A stretch of 64,000 nt of DNA from Bolinopsis microptera (GCF_026151205.1 NC_087072.1:3739375-3803374), one strand, 5' to 3'. Shown: positions 10,233-23,603, counted from the first letter of the stretch. Numbers and translations: made by a program. Notes: generated by a model not told the origin, from the letters alone.

Positions 10233-11133
10233 CAGTGGCGTAACGTTGCCTGTTGGCGCCCCCCTGCCGAAAAAAGCGCCCCCCTGTTGGCGCCCCCTCC
10301 CCTTTTGGTGCCCCTCCCTAAAATTGAACAAATAAATAAAATTAGGTGATTTTAAAGAATACGCCGGTAAAATCTGTAAAAAAGTGTGTATCTAGAGCAA
10401 AACGCGCAGTTTTGCTAGTACTTTAGTTAAGTTTTCGAAATTGTCCCACATTTAAACGACGATTTGGCGCCCCCCTAAGACGGCGCCCCCCTGCACAGCG
10501 GGGTCAGCAGTAGGAGGTGCACCATAAAAATAAACTTGCTCGGATTTTAAAAATTTTTGTACCATTGTTTTCTAGAGACTGTGAGAATTTTCACAATACC
10601 AAATTTGTCATACCTTTTTGGAAAGATCAGTGAGTTTCGCCTAGGTGCCATATTTGATGGTGCGCGGCTTTTGGAGCAAAATTAGCTGTAAAAGTCGCGT
10701 AATTTGACCAAATTTGACCAAATTCGTTGATTTTTGTCGTATTATTTGGATATATCTTCAGTTCCTTGAATGAGATCATTCTGAAAATTGGCGACGACCT
10801 TCCAATAGAGCTTTCACAACTGTCCGAAAAATTTGGTGGATATCGGAGTTGATATAGTGATCAAAATGGGGCAAAATACGCTGCTTTTAGCTGTAACATA
10901 ATTTCTGATGGTTGGATATGCTTTAAACTTTTCGGACACTTTCCTTGTAAGTCTATGAGTAAGCTTACCAATTTTTGTTGCAATCGGAGGTCGGGAAGGA
11001 TACTTAATATCTATTTGTTTGAAGAAAATTGTGCTGGCCGAAATTAGCGCTAAAAAACCATCCTACAGTCGGCACGCGCGGCTCACTGTCGATGGCGCAC
11101 TACCTATCAGCAGGGCCTTTCGTTACGCCACTG
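10233..11133 (+). mobile_element. hAT-like MITE carrying a nested element
   Basis: Terminal inverted repeats are CAGTGGCGTAACG at the left and CGTTACGCCACTG at the right. Perfect 8 bp duplications ATCTCAAC flank it (10225-10232, 11134-11141), as for hAT transposons. Without the nested 596 bp element and its 7 bp duplication, the MITE is 298 bp of very GC-rich GGCGCCCCC-type sequence. A related copy at 23604-23891 lacks the nested element and so shows the empty site. No transposase is encoded. Confidence 0.9.
10511..11106 (+). mobile_element. 596 bp non-autonomous element, copy 2, nested in the hAT-like MITE
   Basis: Same 596 bp length and nearly the same sequence as 6662-7257. Perfect 7 bp duplications TCAGCAG flank it at 10504-10510 and 11107-11113. 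The uninterrupted site is seen in the copy at about 23868-23880 (GGTCAGCGGGGCC), which confirms the boundaries. Confidence 0.9.
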
Positions 11134-11141
11134 ATCTCAAC

Positions 11142-11817
11142 TACAATGTTTAATGATCTAAAAGTTTCATTATCGTCGGTCTTGCACCGAGGGCTGAATT
11201 TAACGACCTTACCAATTGTTTAATCTTCCAGCTCTCAAACTTTTGAAGTTTAAACTGTCCCTCATTACATCAGAACCAATATAATGGATATATTTCGTTG
11301 GTGCACAATAGTGGTGGTCAACAAACTCCGCACCAGTAGCCATATAGTACTCCGTGCATATTAGTCATGATGCGATGAGGGAAAGTCTTGACTGAAAACA
11401 CAAAAACGTGAAACTTATTAAAAGACTACCGATCCAATTATGGTGAATACGGTATCGCAGTGGCTGATACGAGAACCAGCCCCTTTCGGCTAAGTTCATT
11501 GCATTTGCACGCTTCAAACATTCCAAGAATGCAATTGCACCACTTACCACGTGATACGATTCAGCCAATCAGAGAACAAGAATCCGAAAAGTTAAAGCTG
11601 CGCACTATTATAGAAGGCCTAAAATAAGACTTTTTGCAATAATTCAAAATCTACGTTGTGGATGATGATTAATCACTTTTGACTCTACAGTTACACTCGA
11701 CTGTCACGTGACTTTTTCAACCCGTTCTATAGCTGGTCCTGAACGACTATTCGAAACCCTAACCCTCTAATCTGATCCCAACCCTAACCCTAACCCAATC
11801 CTTAACTAAAGCATATG
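11142..11817. repeat. Intergenic, with inverted CCAAT/CACGTG repeat from about 11480
   Basis: About 11480-11660 is an inverted, diverged copy of 7430-7560, including CACGTG and the CCAAT-box pair. About 11757-11800 is CCCTAA-rich. No gene seen. Confidence 0.5.
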
Positions 11818-11826
11818 CTTGAACCC

Positions 11827-11901
11827 TTACCTGAGGACCCCAGGCTATTATGTTCATTAATATAGATTTGGCGGAATGACAGGCTGAGCGCGGCCCAGTA
11901 A
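11827..11901 (+). mobile_element. TTAC-type mini-MITE, copy C
   Basis: 75 bp, TTACCTGAGGACC to GGCCCAGTAA. It is flanked by CTTGAACCC at 11818-11826 and 11902-11910 (8-9 bp duplication; one base is ambiguous with the element end). Confidence 0.8.
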
Positions 11902-11910
11902 CTTGAACCC

Positions 11911-12599
11911 TAACCCTAGGCCTAACGAAATATTACACTAACTTCATTTTGATGCGCGGCTTAGTATTAACGGGTGCCCAGGAAAAGTTACCGGCTGGTG
12001 GTGGTACTAGAGTTGGTTTAATTTAAACAGACGGCTCGACCTCGCGCGCGACAACAAGCATGATTTGCACGCGTGGCGCATTCCAATGTTCAAGCAGCTA
12101 CCACGTGACACAATTCAGCCAACCAGAGTTACGAATCCGCAAAGTTAAAGTTGCAAACTTTTGATCGGCCCGAAATGGGACTTTTCTGGAGATTTTGAGA
12201 TAACTCAACAATTACGTTGTCTTGAATTTTCCTCCTGGGGAGGTAACGTTACTTTTAAAACATAAAAGAGGAACATGTTACAAAAAACCGAAGTCTCCAA
12301 CTCTTTTACTTTCAAAGTTAAGCCCCATCCGGTCAGGGTTTCTGGGTATGGAACAAATATTTTACTAGTATCACCCGTTAAAGGAGCAGACTTTTGTCGA
12401 CAACGCAGGTCCGTCGGGCCACCTCATATATCCAAACCCGATTACTTATTCCCTACGATCTTTTTGCCTTCGGCAAGAGTAGGGAAAAAATTATTAACAA
12501 CATCTCAGCGACTTGTAACAATTTTAAGAGATAAGGATGTATCTAGAAAGTTTGACTCTGGAATGTTATGTGTTATATGTAGTAATATTATCGGTCGTT
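11911..12599. repeat. Third, inverted copy of the CCAAT/CACGTG repeat
   Basis: About 12010-12350 matches 7265-7640 in reverse complement: CACGTGACACAATTCAGCCAA, the ACGTTGTC segment, and the ACTTTCAAAGTTAAGCCCC segment occur in the same order. About 12448-12490 has a short hairpin (TTTGCCTTCGGCAAGA). The 108-codon plus ORF here runs through repeat sequence and is not called. Confidence 0.5.
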
Positions 12600-12850
12600 A
12601 ATTTCCGATGTAAATGCTGCATTCGCTAGCATCATTTCGTAGATCATCAGAGAATGCATTTACATCACTGCTTATAATATTAATATGATAACATGAGTTA
12701 CACATAACACCTATACTAGTATAGGTCAAACCTCGGTATGAAACTCGTTTTATCCAACTCGTCAAACTCGTTTGTCGTTGGATAACATTTTTTTCACAAC
12801 TCAAAGTTGTGAAAATAATGTTATCACATTATAAGCAGTGATGTACCTGC
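12600..12850. repeat. Nested foldback structure
   Basis: An outer inverted pair (TACATCACTGCTTATAAT at about 12661 and ATTATAAGCAGTGATGTA at about 12828) encloses an inner hairpin at about 12780-12826 (TCACAACT/AGTTGTGA with GATAACAT/ATGTTATC) and the palindrome CTATACTAGTATAG (about 12710). It may be a small foldback element. No ORF of interest. Confidence 0.55.
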
Positions 12851-14486
12851 TTATTAGCTAATTTCTCTCCACATAGAATTAAGAAGAGCTCGACAAGATT
12901 ACTACTATACCGCGCATAACATATGTTATGTGGCACAGGAATACTAATACTAATAGGTGATATAATTGTCTAGTAATTGTTTAAGAGAGTTCTCTGGCAG
13001 TTACGAAACTCGAGAGACTGTGGGATACTGAAGGGAAAGGAAGCAGTTCTAGCGGGCGCTTCTCAAACACAAGGATATATCTTGTGAACTTGGCTAGTAT
13101 ATATGAAACATTTGACAGGGAGTTGTAGAGTTGAGAGTGAGTTATGTGCCTCGCCGGGCTAAAGTAGTGGATGTCCTTGCTGTACGGCAAGTTAAACAAG
13201 GAACTGAAACTACTAGGTTCCGTACAGACTCAACTCTGCACCCATGTCAATATGTTCATTATATGCAAGCCTCTTGATTTATAATAGGCGCGCCTGGTAA
13301 TCAGTAATAAAATACATAATATGCACCGCGCTCTTTTCAAAGCTTCTTGTCTTGGTTATAAAACGAGTAAGTCACGTCGTACACACATGGGCAGGTGAAC
13401 ACAAGTACACAACGGATACGTCCAAATCTAATCGCCCACTTTCTCATTTCTGAACGATTTGAAGGAAAATAATTTTCGATTGTCAGGTATTTGAGATACA
13501 CGAAACCCATACGTCGAACAAGAATAAAATTAAAACCCATTTTTTGCTGGTTTTAAGAGCAAATCTGCATTTTAAGTTGATCTGGTTGAGATAAACATAT
13601 AAAACTTGTCACAACTGTTCCAAATATATTGATATTGTAATCAGACAAACGTCAAATTCAATGATATGACTCTGGAAAGTTTTTGCTTTAAAGGTTTAGT
13701 TCAATTGTGCCCCAAGAATCACGTCGAAGAATTACAATTCCCATCCATAAATTCTCAATCATACACTACTGACGTTTAGTTATTACTGTATCAGTGTGCA
13801 GTGCTTCGAATGTTCTCTGAATCTCTTATTACGATTATTACACAATATCTTAGCAAAGGCAACATTAATGCAAGTTACAAATATATCTCTCATAACCAAT
13901 AACATACCACAAACAAGAGAATACAATAATCAATATAATGAGAAAATACCATAACCATTAACCATAGTTAAAAAGCTTTACGGACACGAAGTTAAAAATA
14001 AGGTCTTTAGAATCAATATTCGACCCTGCAGGAGGACAACTAGGATGCATTTAACGAAACTTGACAATCCTTAATAAAACTACAATTCAAGACAAAACAA
14101 GCAAACAATGTATCAGTAATCAGTATATCTAAAATCCAATGAATGTTATCGGTTTTAAAATTACTGTTTTGTAAAATTTCTTAGCAAATATCAGTGAGTA
14201 TGCCACAAAATCATAATTTACAAGTTAAGAATCACAGAGTTGAAAAAGATTAAAATTGAAAATGGCCTTTTTTTGTGGCACACTAAAATAACAACAAGTC
14301 TAGATATTAGCTACAGCTACTACAATAACAACAAAACAGCTCTGGCGTTATAAATATTCCAATAATAACAAAATGGGTTTCGCATTACAATAAAGTTGGT
14401 TTCTGAAAACGAAACAGGTTGGATGATATTTTGATTTTCTGTGGTTCAGGAAGGTTCAAAAGGAAAGAAGGAACTGTAAGTATGTC
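12851..14486. other. Intergenic, downstream of the DBF4 gene
   Basis: AT-rich, no gene recognised. The right part (about 14000-14486) is the likely 3' untranslated and downstream region of the minus-strand DBF4-like gene. Confidence 0.4.
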
Positions 14487-17400
14487 CTAGCTGTGATTTA
14501 TGACCCTGCGCTTCACAGGTAGCGAATTCTGAGATCGTTTGTTTGGGGATTGAGATGCGCCCGATGGGGAATTAGTCTGTTTACACCTCCTTTGAGAAGG
14601 AGAATTTAACTGTTTAGCCGAGCTACTCTGTTTAGCGGAGCTTTTCCTAGACTGGGTCGGTGAATCAGTTTGTTTAGCAGAATTGTTTCGTGACCGGCCT
14701 GGTGAGTTAGATCTAAGGTTCCTGTGGCTAGATTCTGGTGAACCGTATCCAGTGGCAGGTCCAGGAGAGCGAGATTTTGTGGCTGTACCCGGTGATTGAG
14801 ACCTTGTGGTTTTGGTAGGGTGGGCCGTGGGACTTATTGAGCGGGTATTACGTGGCGGGGATTTAGACCTTGTGGTGCGAGGAGGTGGTGTTTGTGCCGG
14901 AGATCGCAGTCTGGTAACTGGTCCTGATCCTGGAGATCTCAGGAGGGTGTTGTCAACTGGAGATTCTGCTACTCTGGGCCGTTTCACAACGAACTCTGAG
15001 CAGGGGTTTTCTGTAGGTACCGGGATCTGACCCTGCAGAAACAAAACATATCAGCTTGACAGTAAACTATACTATAAGGATTAATTAATGTAATCGTTGT
15101 GTATTAACTCATCGTATTAATTAATAACGTATACAAAATACAAATGTATAATATAATGTCAGTTTTGTGACAGCTGTAGTTCATAAGAACCAGATGCGCT
15201 GCCGCAGAGGATCTAAGAGGGTCATGATATGAAGGAAAAAGATTGAACATGTTTAGAAAACTTTGATACTGTATCCTGATTTTGGAATTATGAGCAGTGA
15301 AGAAAGTGGAGCAAAATTGTTGATGAGAAGTGGGAGTGCGTGGCGATGGCTGGTGGAGGTGAAATTTGTGATCTTACCTGACTGGAGTACAAATCCAAAG
15401 ACTGACACTGAAGGAACGTTCCGTCACTGACCTAATAGACAACATTTTTAGTATACAGCAGCTCTGAGACCGGGAGCTGCACAATAAAGAAAGGAGAACG
15501 GAAATCTCAATGGAGTGAGAGTGACTTATTTGGATCAGCTTCTGGAAAATTTCAAAGTTAAAACAGAACTGGAGAGATTTGTGGACTCAAAGCAGAAAGG
15601 AATCAGTTGGGACTGACACTTGACAGTCGGGGACAGAAGCCGCTTATAGTGTGTAAATCAAAGCTATATGTTTCATCACGCCAAACTTATGGTTGTTATC
15701 GCCATTTTGAGAAGGTAGAAATAGGGAATATTTCGAAATAAATTAATTTGTGTTCTTTAGTGAGACCGAGCTGCAGAACAAAAGTTTGTTATTGGCAACG
15801 ACGACGGACGAATGTCCCAACTCGATCACACATTCCCTTCTCGATCTTTGGACTTTTGACAAAATAAAATCAAATAAATTCGATCTAAGTGCGAATGTCA
15901 TACCACAGAAAGTTGGGAAACTTGATCAGGCATGATCACATTATCCCATCTTGTATCCCATTCATCCAACATCCCGACTAGTTTCCTTGGTGTCGATCTC
16001 AGATAGTAATTGTTCTCTAACTCGGGAACTCCGGACAATTTTGGAGATGGCCCAGCAACCACTAAGTCTGTCTCTGGAGCTGAAATTTTAAACATTATTT
16101 AAATTGTCCACCCAAGTAGCGGCATATTTCAAAGATTCGCAAAATCTGACCGCAATCATTTTAACGATTCAAAATGTAGAAATACACAGAACTGCATCGC
16201 ATAAATATCGGAATTTTTAAAATGAACTATTGCTCAAAATAAAAATCATACCGAGTGGGGTTTGATTAACCACGTCCAGGTTATACTTTTGTTTTCTAGC
16301 CCTAGTACAAGGTCCATCAACGTCAAGTGGTTCAGTAGAACCATCACTCTTTACTTGAGGAGACAACGTCTGAGTCAGCCCAAACACTTTACTGAAATAT
16401 GAGTTACTGTGATATTATGTCCTAGTAGAGTAGAAGTAGGTGGGTAATCAAATTTCGATACATGCGTATTACAAGTTTTAAACTTAAGAGATTTAACGGC
16501 ATTTACTAAATAGGACACCTAACCATCTTTATTACACGACTATTTCTAAATGTGGAGGGGAGGGTTCACACTCCACGTGAAGAATGTGAAAGGAATTTGT
16601 GAGAAATTCCATAAATGAACGCATGTCACATTTTTTCGCGTGGATCCCAAAACTACTATTTTACAAATTCTACACTGCAGGTTAGAAATGCAGTAGTCTT
16701 ATTTTTCGATGAACGATGAATGTTTGACGTTTCATATGATAACAGCCGAATAGAAAGTGAAAGTTGTGAATGATCGGTCGATCGATCAATCTAATGTGTA
16801 ATAGCTAGCTATACTAGAGATGATCTGAGCGCGCAGCTAAGCAACGTGAGAACGTGCGAGCGCGCATGCGCTGCGCAATAATGATACACTGAACAATAAC
16901 AGCATTATGTTTTAACCTTCATAGATCAAAATTCTACTGACACTTTTTCGCTTTAAAGAGCGCCAAAAGACGCGCACGATCGGACGCAAAGAGGTTAAAC
17001 ATTTCGTGTACTTCAAAGACAAAAGCTACATTCCATTCTTGACGTTCAGTAAAATGAACGCTATTTACGGTAAACAAGAAACTTAACTAATTCAGAAACC
17101 ATAAATTTCGGCGAACAAGCGTTTTTGGATAATTTTAAAAGAATTTGGGCAACAGGAAGCAGGCCGTGTACAGTGTAATTTAACACCGGGCAGTCCAACA
17201 TTCACTCAGTGTACTCTTGATGCGGTACATTGTTTGGCCAAACTTATTTATTATTCAACAACGTTACATCCTGCGATTTTAACACACTGTAAAACTTTAT
17301 GCTCGGTGGGGAGCTATTGAGTGTCGTTGGAACTCTAAAACTGTTATTTAAATCTTTGACCAGCTGTGAATTTCGATCGCTTCTCATCAGCAATCGGGCT

Positions 17401-20400
17401 GATAGTAAATGGATTCGAAAGTAAATAATTCCATCTACGGTTAAAGTGGAGATTGAGTTTCCATCAAGATTCCGAACATGGGCTAACTGTATGAGACAGG
17501 AATTTAACACGGTGAATGTGTGTAGTTAGTGTGTATTTAATGTGTGTAATGTGTAGTGATATGTTCACATGTAGGGTGAAGACCGTGGAAACTAATCAAT
17601 ACACGACTTGGAAAAGTGCCAAGAGATGTTCAACATGGATCAATGTTTTGGATGCATACTTTTAAAATAATAAGTAGTCTCGACAAGAAACCTGATCAAG
17701 TCTTATTTTTTTCTTATGAGGCAAATTTTCGGTCACATTGAGGTGTAAGGTTGCCACGTTTTCTTTATTTTTACAAGTTTATTTCTATGAAAGGGGCAAA
17801 AAGCCGCTAGAATTGTATGTCATAACGCATCACGTGATACGATAATAGGACAGTGAAACAGAAACCCGAATAAAAAGAGAGTATTGGAGATTTGAAACCC
17901 CCAAGCCTGACTAGTGACTAGTAATCACGTGATTTTAACTCTTAAAACTCACCGCGAACAATTTATCGTAAATATAATAAAACTCCGCAAACCTTTCATG
18001 TGAGGCATTACTCTGGAGTTCCAACAAGAAACTATCAAGTGACAGGCCCTCCGAGATCAGCTGATCAATTGCTTCGAAATTCTTGTCTTTCTTCGCATAC
18101 TTTACATGCTGGTCTCCAGTTAAGTGCTGCGGAGAAGCGTTCATAGCGAAAATGATTAAATTCTTTACTCATTTGTCAGGGAAAATATTGGATTTAGTAG
18201 TCAATGTTAAACTTTGTGACTACTTCCTAAATGGGCAGAAATAATTGAAAATAAACAACACAACATTGGCACAAGTATGCGTGTAAGATAAAATATGTAC
18301 ACGGAGATTAGCACTTACAGCTTCTAAGATTTCGAATCTGACATTACACCCCTCACATTTACCCCCGCCTCTCTTCCTTATCACTCCTTTACCGCTAAAA
18401 TATATTTATTATCAACGAGCTGAAGTTGTGTAATGATGATAAATGTGTGACGACATGAATAATTCTCATATCACACATAAATTATAAATCTAATTTGTTG
18501 TAGGGCGTCCAAATACCCCAAATATCAAGAGATAGTGAAGGTCGGAGAATTACCTCTTCTTTTTGGCAGTTAACCCTTCCTTCTTCAGAATGCCACGTAC
18601 ATTGGTTGTTGGCTTCGTCTGCTGGTTGGCTGAAGAAAACGGATGTATTAGATTTCAATACAAAAAAATGGATAAAGGCTAGATGTCCTGCATGTACTCC
18701 CCGTTACCCCCTTTGGCCCCTTTAGTCTAGGTAAGAAGCCTTACATTATCAGGCCAATAAAGATAACAGACAATACCACTTACCAGTCAAATCTAACAAA
18801 TTACTAAATAAATTATGAATTTTGTGAGTAGTGTGCAAAATTAAAATCTTGAACTGAGAAAAAAGGAAAATTAGTTAACATTTCGATAACTGGCTAACTG
18901 ATCTAAATTTTACTTGAAAGACACCGAAAACATATTTCGGCAGCCAATACAGTAATTACTAAGAGATAAATAACATAATTATGTGGATTGTAGAACAGTT
19001 TATGGAAAGTGATAAATAATATTTACATTACGCAATCCATTATATCTATATTAGGTGTTAACAGTTTTCATTGTCAGATCAGCATTTGTTCGGCATCTCA
19101 ATCATTAGTCATTAAACAGCCCGGATTTAGATGTTATGTCAATGTTACACATATAATTTGGAAAGGAGCGACACAAGAGCAGTTGCTATTATATATTGGG
19201 GATCAATGGAACTCTGTAAATCTCAAAATCTCAAAATCTGTAATTTTCTACAGAAATGTAATGAAATGAAGCTGGAAAAGATGGTGTTTACCAAGTTTAC
19301 GAGTAAGTCGTCTCTTCTCAGTATTAAAAGGAGAATCGTCCGTCAGAGCAGAAGCATCTATCGTCTGCCAAGATTGGGCATCGTCCAACACTTGTGGTTT
19401 GTACTTTCGTCCTGAATCTTCGACCTGATGGTGTACGGATGTCATTACGGATGAAGTACTTATTTGATTTTATTAACAAAATCATTAATTTAAGATAACT
19501 ATCTTACTGTTGACACCTAAAAAGGGGTTGATTCTGCAGTCTGCACGGTCACCTTTATTAAATGTACACTGATTTTAATCCCAACAATCAACATTATCTA
19601 ACGTTTTCTTAATTTTTTGGAGGCTTTATTTCAGACCGTCTTAATGACCTTAATCTATATATTTTTGTAAGGTTACATTGAGATAAGTTGATGAATAAGA
19701 TAATACGTTACACACACTCTCTGACTCTAACGCAATCTAAACAATCGAACATTGATGTCGCTGATATTTTTGTGGAAATAATAACTGAATTTACTCAAAG
19801 CTTTACACGGCAAATTATTGAGTAAAGCCCGTTAGATTAGATCATTTCTTCAACTCGTGATCCAAAAAAACATACGATAACAAACCCTGTTTGTACTGTG
19901 ATTTTATTAAATTTGGATAAGAACTAGAAGTCTACGAAATTTATAATTTTGGGTCAAATTAAATTAGGGGGAAAATTATGCAAAATTTTGCAGAAAAATC
20001 ATTAAAATTATTTTTAGAAGTACCATGTTAGAAGTGTTGCAAGATAATTATGGATTTCATAATTATAACCATTTACTTACTACACCCTTTCATTTACCCT
20101 ATTCAATCAATGATCGTTTTTCAAAGTTCGGCTTATATTTGACTTTTAATTGATTGGTCAATGGTTAACAAATCAACTCAACAACACAGTTATATAATAA
20201 TAAGGTGCACTGCATACACCTTGCCCCTGCCATGCTATGTAGGGGCAAGGTGGTACAGTCCTTGATATGCACTGATCGTTATTATATTTCACTTGAAAAG
20301 TTCCCCGCAAAATAAACACTATGTTCTCTAACTGAATATATTAACATTCCGCAGCAACGTGTAGAATGTGTCATGTAACTATTCACATAAGTGTAATTTA

Positions 20401-22725
20401 TTTTTACCTTCATGTACACGCCCCGTAGCTTCCGAGACGGGTTTTTGGGAGGTTCTTTGAGACTGTCGCGTGACATCTTCGTTCCTAGTTTCTGAAGAAA
20501 AAAACACTGATTAGTAAATATTGATAAGGTATTCTGTAAAAACACAAAACCGAAAGCGCGATAAAATTCCGTACAAAGTACTCATAGCAATGTTTGTTCT
20601 CAGCCGCAACAGTTCTTAGACGAAATGTGGCAATGTTTGAAGAATTTTAATTGAGCAACGATGATACGTTAAAGTAGCCTAATGACCGTTTTGAGTGTAC
20701 CTTATGAACGGTATGAAGCCATGCTATGAAGTTCTCCACCGTTTTTATTGTCGTCCCTCTTTCTTTAGCTCTCGACCAAACATCACAGGAACCTTGAGAC
20801 TTCGTCACAGAAGCCAACTCCATCATTTTACTAGCTCGTGATCGTTGGGACGACTAAAAATAGAAAATATAGTTAGCAATTTGAAACGATTCTGTGGTCC
20901 TGCGTGGACAAAGTAACTAATTTAATGTTACATTGCATAGGTACACCTAACAGAGTAAGTAATGTTACACCTAAAACAGTAACTAATGATAAGATCCATA
21001 CGTTACAAGTAAGGTATAATCAGCCTGTCTCTTGTTTCTTATTGTTTCTTATTAACCTGAGGCTTCTTCCACTGATCTGAATAGGCCCACTCGCTCGGTG
21101 TCGGAGCCACATCCCTCATAGACTGACTTGTACTGAGAAGAGAGTCATTAAAATGTGAACATTGTGACATTAATGTCTGAACATTGTGTAATTTAAGTGT
21201 CAACACATTGTGTAGTGCACGTGTAAACGTAGTGTAATAAATGTGTGAATATTCTGTAATAATTACCCTAATTAACGTGAGAAATATGTACCAAGTGTGA
21301 TGACCCTACCCTTATTACTCAATTAGGAATGGTACCAGTTGTAGCTCTACACACACAGTGTAACTAGTAACCACCAGCCCCGGCAGGTGTGTGACTAGCT
21401 ACTACGTGTAACATTTGTAGTTTCAAATACCATCACCATGCTGAATATTGTGCAACAACCTAGCCTCGTCACACTTTTTAAAAGCACCGCATGCTCTCAG
21501 TTCTCACGGTAAAAATATTATCAATGCGATGATAACCGAATCTAATTTGAGAATTAATTGTTGTGCAATATTCAGGATCGAATCACGATTGCGAAAGATT
21601 GTCGTAAGATGGTTCGGCTAAAGAATTTAGGAACATGGTTTACAGAGGAGGTACGTGTCACACATTAAGGATGTGTTCGACCGAGGGGCAGAAAATTGGC
21701 AGGGCCTGAATGGGCTCCACCTAATCCTTCCATACAAATAACAGTATAAATATTGAATATGTATGTGCTGGCAAAGTTGCTGTTAAAAACAAGAACTCCT
21801 ACCCGCGCTATTTTAGTGTAACTTGACCGCTTAGTTTTCTGTCCTCTTAAGCCCTCACGTCCTTCTTACAAAACGAAATACGTTGATATGAACTGGCCCT
21901 CGATAATCAAAGTGGATAAATAATGCAGATTTTTAAAGGCCACTATTATTGTCATGGCGCAAATTCGATATAGGCTAGACTCTAGAGACAGTACAGTCAC
22001 GTAGCCAGCCACATAGTACGTAAATATTGTAGAGTTGGTGATCGTCACACGCTAAATTAGGTCATCCAAAGATTCCGATCCGGGTTGATCTAATGCATAT
22101 TAATGCTTTTCATATAATATAATAACTTGTACGTGACCACTGGGATGACGTTTTAATACTCACTCAGGACGAGAGAAAGGACTGGGACCAGGGTTGCTGA
22201 ATGGTGAACAAGGAGGAATGGAATCCTTGGTCTGTGGCTTGTCTGTTATCAAGTACTGCACTTCTTTACCGAAGAAATATTCAACCCGACCACCTAGCTT
22301 TCGTATCTCTTTCTCCAGCCATGCAGCCTGTTAGAAATTCCGAAGATAGGAAAATAGAATGGAAATACATTTAAATTAAACAGTTAAGCCTAATACTCCA
22401 ATGTATTTCAATACGAACAAATAGTTTGTATACAATCTTACCGTGCTCGTGTTTTTGAAGTCAAAATAGAAGACTTTGTTCTCAAGAGCTTTGTATCTAA
22501 GTGACTCATTTAAAGACTCCGGCTTTTCTAGCGATCGATCTTTTAAGTAATATTCCGACTTCTTGCTGAGACCTGAGACATCATTGATTACGTAACTTAC
22601 GATTAAGATATCAAATTTTCTGAGTGAAAATTGAGGAAAGTGAATCAAAGTTAAGCACAATATGTTTAACAGAAAATGTACCATTCTTACCTTTTTGTGG
22701 CATCCTTCCAAGATTCTTCTCTCAT
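14487..22725 (-). CDS. DBF4: DBF4-family regulatory subunit of the CDC7 kinase
   Basis: DBF4 proteins activate CDC7, the nuclear kinase that phosphorylates MCM proteins to fire replication origins. Exons read on the minus strand: 22691-22725 (ATG), 22442-22619, 22164-22327, 21057-21132, 20701-20853, 20408-20491, 19292-19424, 18554-18629, 18319-18394, 17953-18126, a doubtful exon ending at 17486, 16252-16391, 15904-16079, 15378-15431, 14487-15032 (stop). Most junctions are in phase. Motif N (BRCT-like) spans exons 2-3: NKVFYFDFKN, then KLGGRVEYFFGKEVQYL. Motif M is across exons 6-7 (VYMK then VEDSGRKYKP and later SPFN), the CDC7-contacting segment. Motif C, the zinc finger, is split: CEGC in 18319-18394 and HLTGDQH in 17953-18126. 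The last exon is Ser/Pro-rich (SPG, RSKSPP repeats). The exon ending at 17486 opens in phase, but I found no convincing donor that restores phase to 16252-16391; that junction is unresolved. Confidence 0.85.
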
Positions 22726-23110
22726 ATGATATTGCATGCAAAACCCATGTGCTGTAAAAAAAATTGTATTAGATTCTATGTATAAATTTGACCAGAACGT
22801 GGAATTTGGATTGTTAAATTTCATTAATTATATGTGGACTGTAGAATGTCCAATATTCAATTATAATTTTTCCAATTTTCACATATATGTGATCACACTG
22901 CTGGAGATGAACAAGTAGAAAAAAACTGCATAAAAATCTGACCAAAATTTGAGGTTTTAAACCTTTAATTACATGTAAAACTTTAACTTTAACTCTTAAT
23001 ATCTTTTTTCCAGATAAAGCTCAACTTTTGGTTAAGACTGGCCACACCCAGGACCTGAACCTTGGCACAGGTGTTCCTTAGACTGTTTCACACAATTCTA
23101 TTGTACAGAA
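22726..23110. other. Upstream of DBF4, no gene seen
   Basis: AT-rich; should contain the DBF4 promoter and 5' untranslated region. No clear motif chosen. Confidence 0.35.
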
Positions 23111-23323
23111 TTTTGATATTTGCCTCTGTTCTTGAAATATGAGGTTAACTTTACCTTGAAATAGGTCTTTAAACATTTATTATTTGATTTTGAAAATCTT
23201 GGACCTCAAAAAATTGTCCAAAAATGAGGTCCAAGATTTTCAAAATCGAATAAAAAATGTTTAAAGGCCTATTTCAAGGTAAAGTTAACCTCATATTTCA
23301 AGAACAGAGGCAAATATCAAAAT
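23111..23323. repeat. Near-perfect 213 bp hairpin
   Basis: Arms of about 100 bp: TTTTGATATTTGCCTCTG at the left is complemented at 23306-23323, and the pairing continues to a centre near 23217 (GGACCTCA...TGAGGTCC). It has few mismatches and no ORF. It could be a hairpin MITE or a source of small double-stranded RNA. Confidence 0.85.
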
Positions 23324-23603
23324 CTTTTTTAAATGGTCCCTAGAACATATCCTGAAAGTTTCAGGGTGATTGCTCAAAACATTTAGGAGAAGATAGATTT
23401 TTAGACTCGATTTTGTGAACACAATTGAAAATCGCTCACGCAATTCAATTACACAGAAGCGCTGACCTTTGACCGATAATAATTTCAGCTAGCTAGGAAC
23501 AATATTTTTCCATGGGACCAAAAGCACCTGATAGATATCACTCCCCTCTATCAGGAACAACTAAAAAGTCAATTTCGGGAGAATTTTGATGACCCCCCCC
23601 CCC

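Noticed and set aside
12275-12601. 108-codon plus ORF
   Set aside because: It runs through a diverged copy of a dispersed non-coding repeat and resembles no protein I know.
13755-13780. Another end of the big foldback element (ATACACTACTGACG)
   Set aside because: Only 14 bases match, which is expected by chance in a window of this size, and the match does not extend.
20220-20260. Hairpin near a gene-like CCTTGCCCC/GGGGCAAGG as a regulatory RNA
   Set aside because: A short inverted repeat in a DBF4 intron; nothing else supports an RNA gene.
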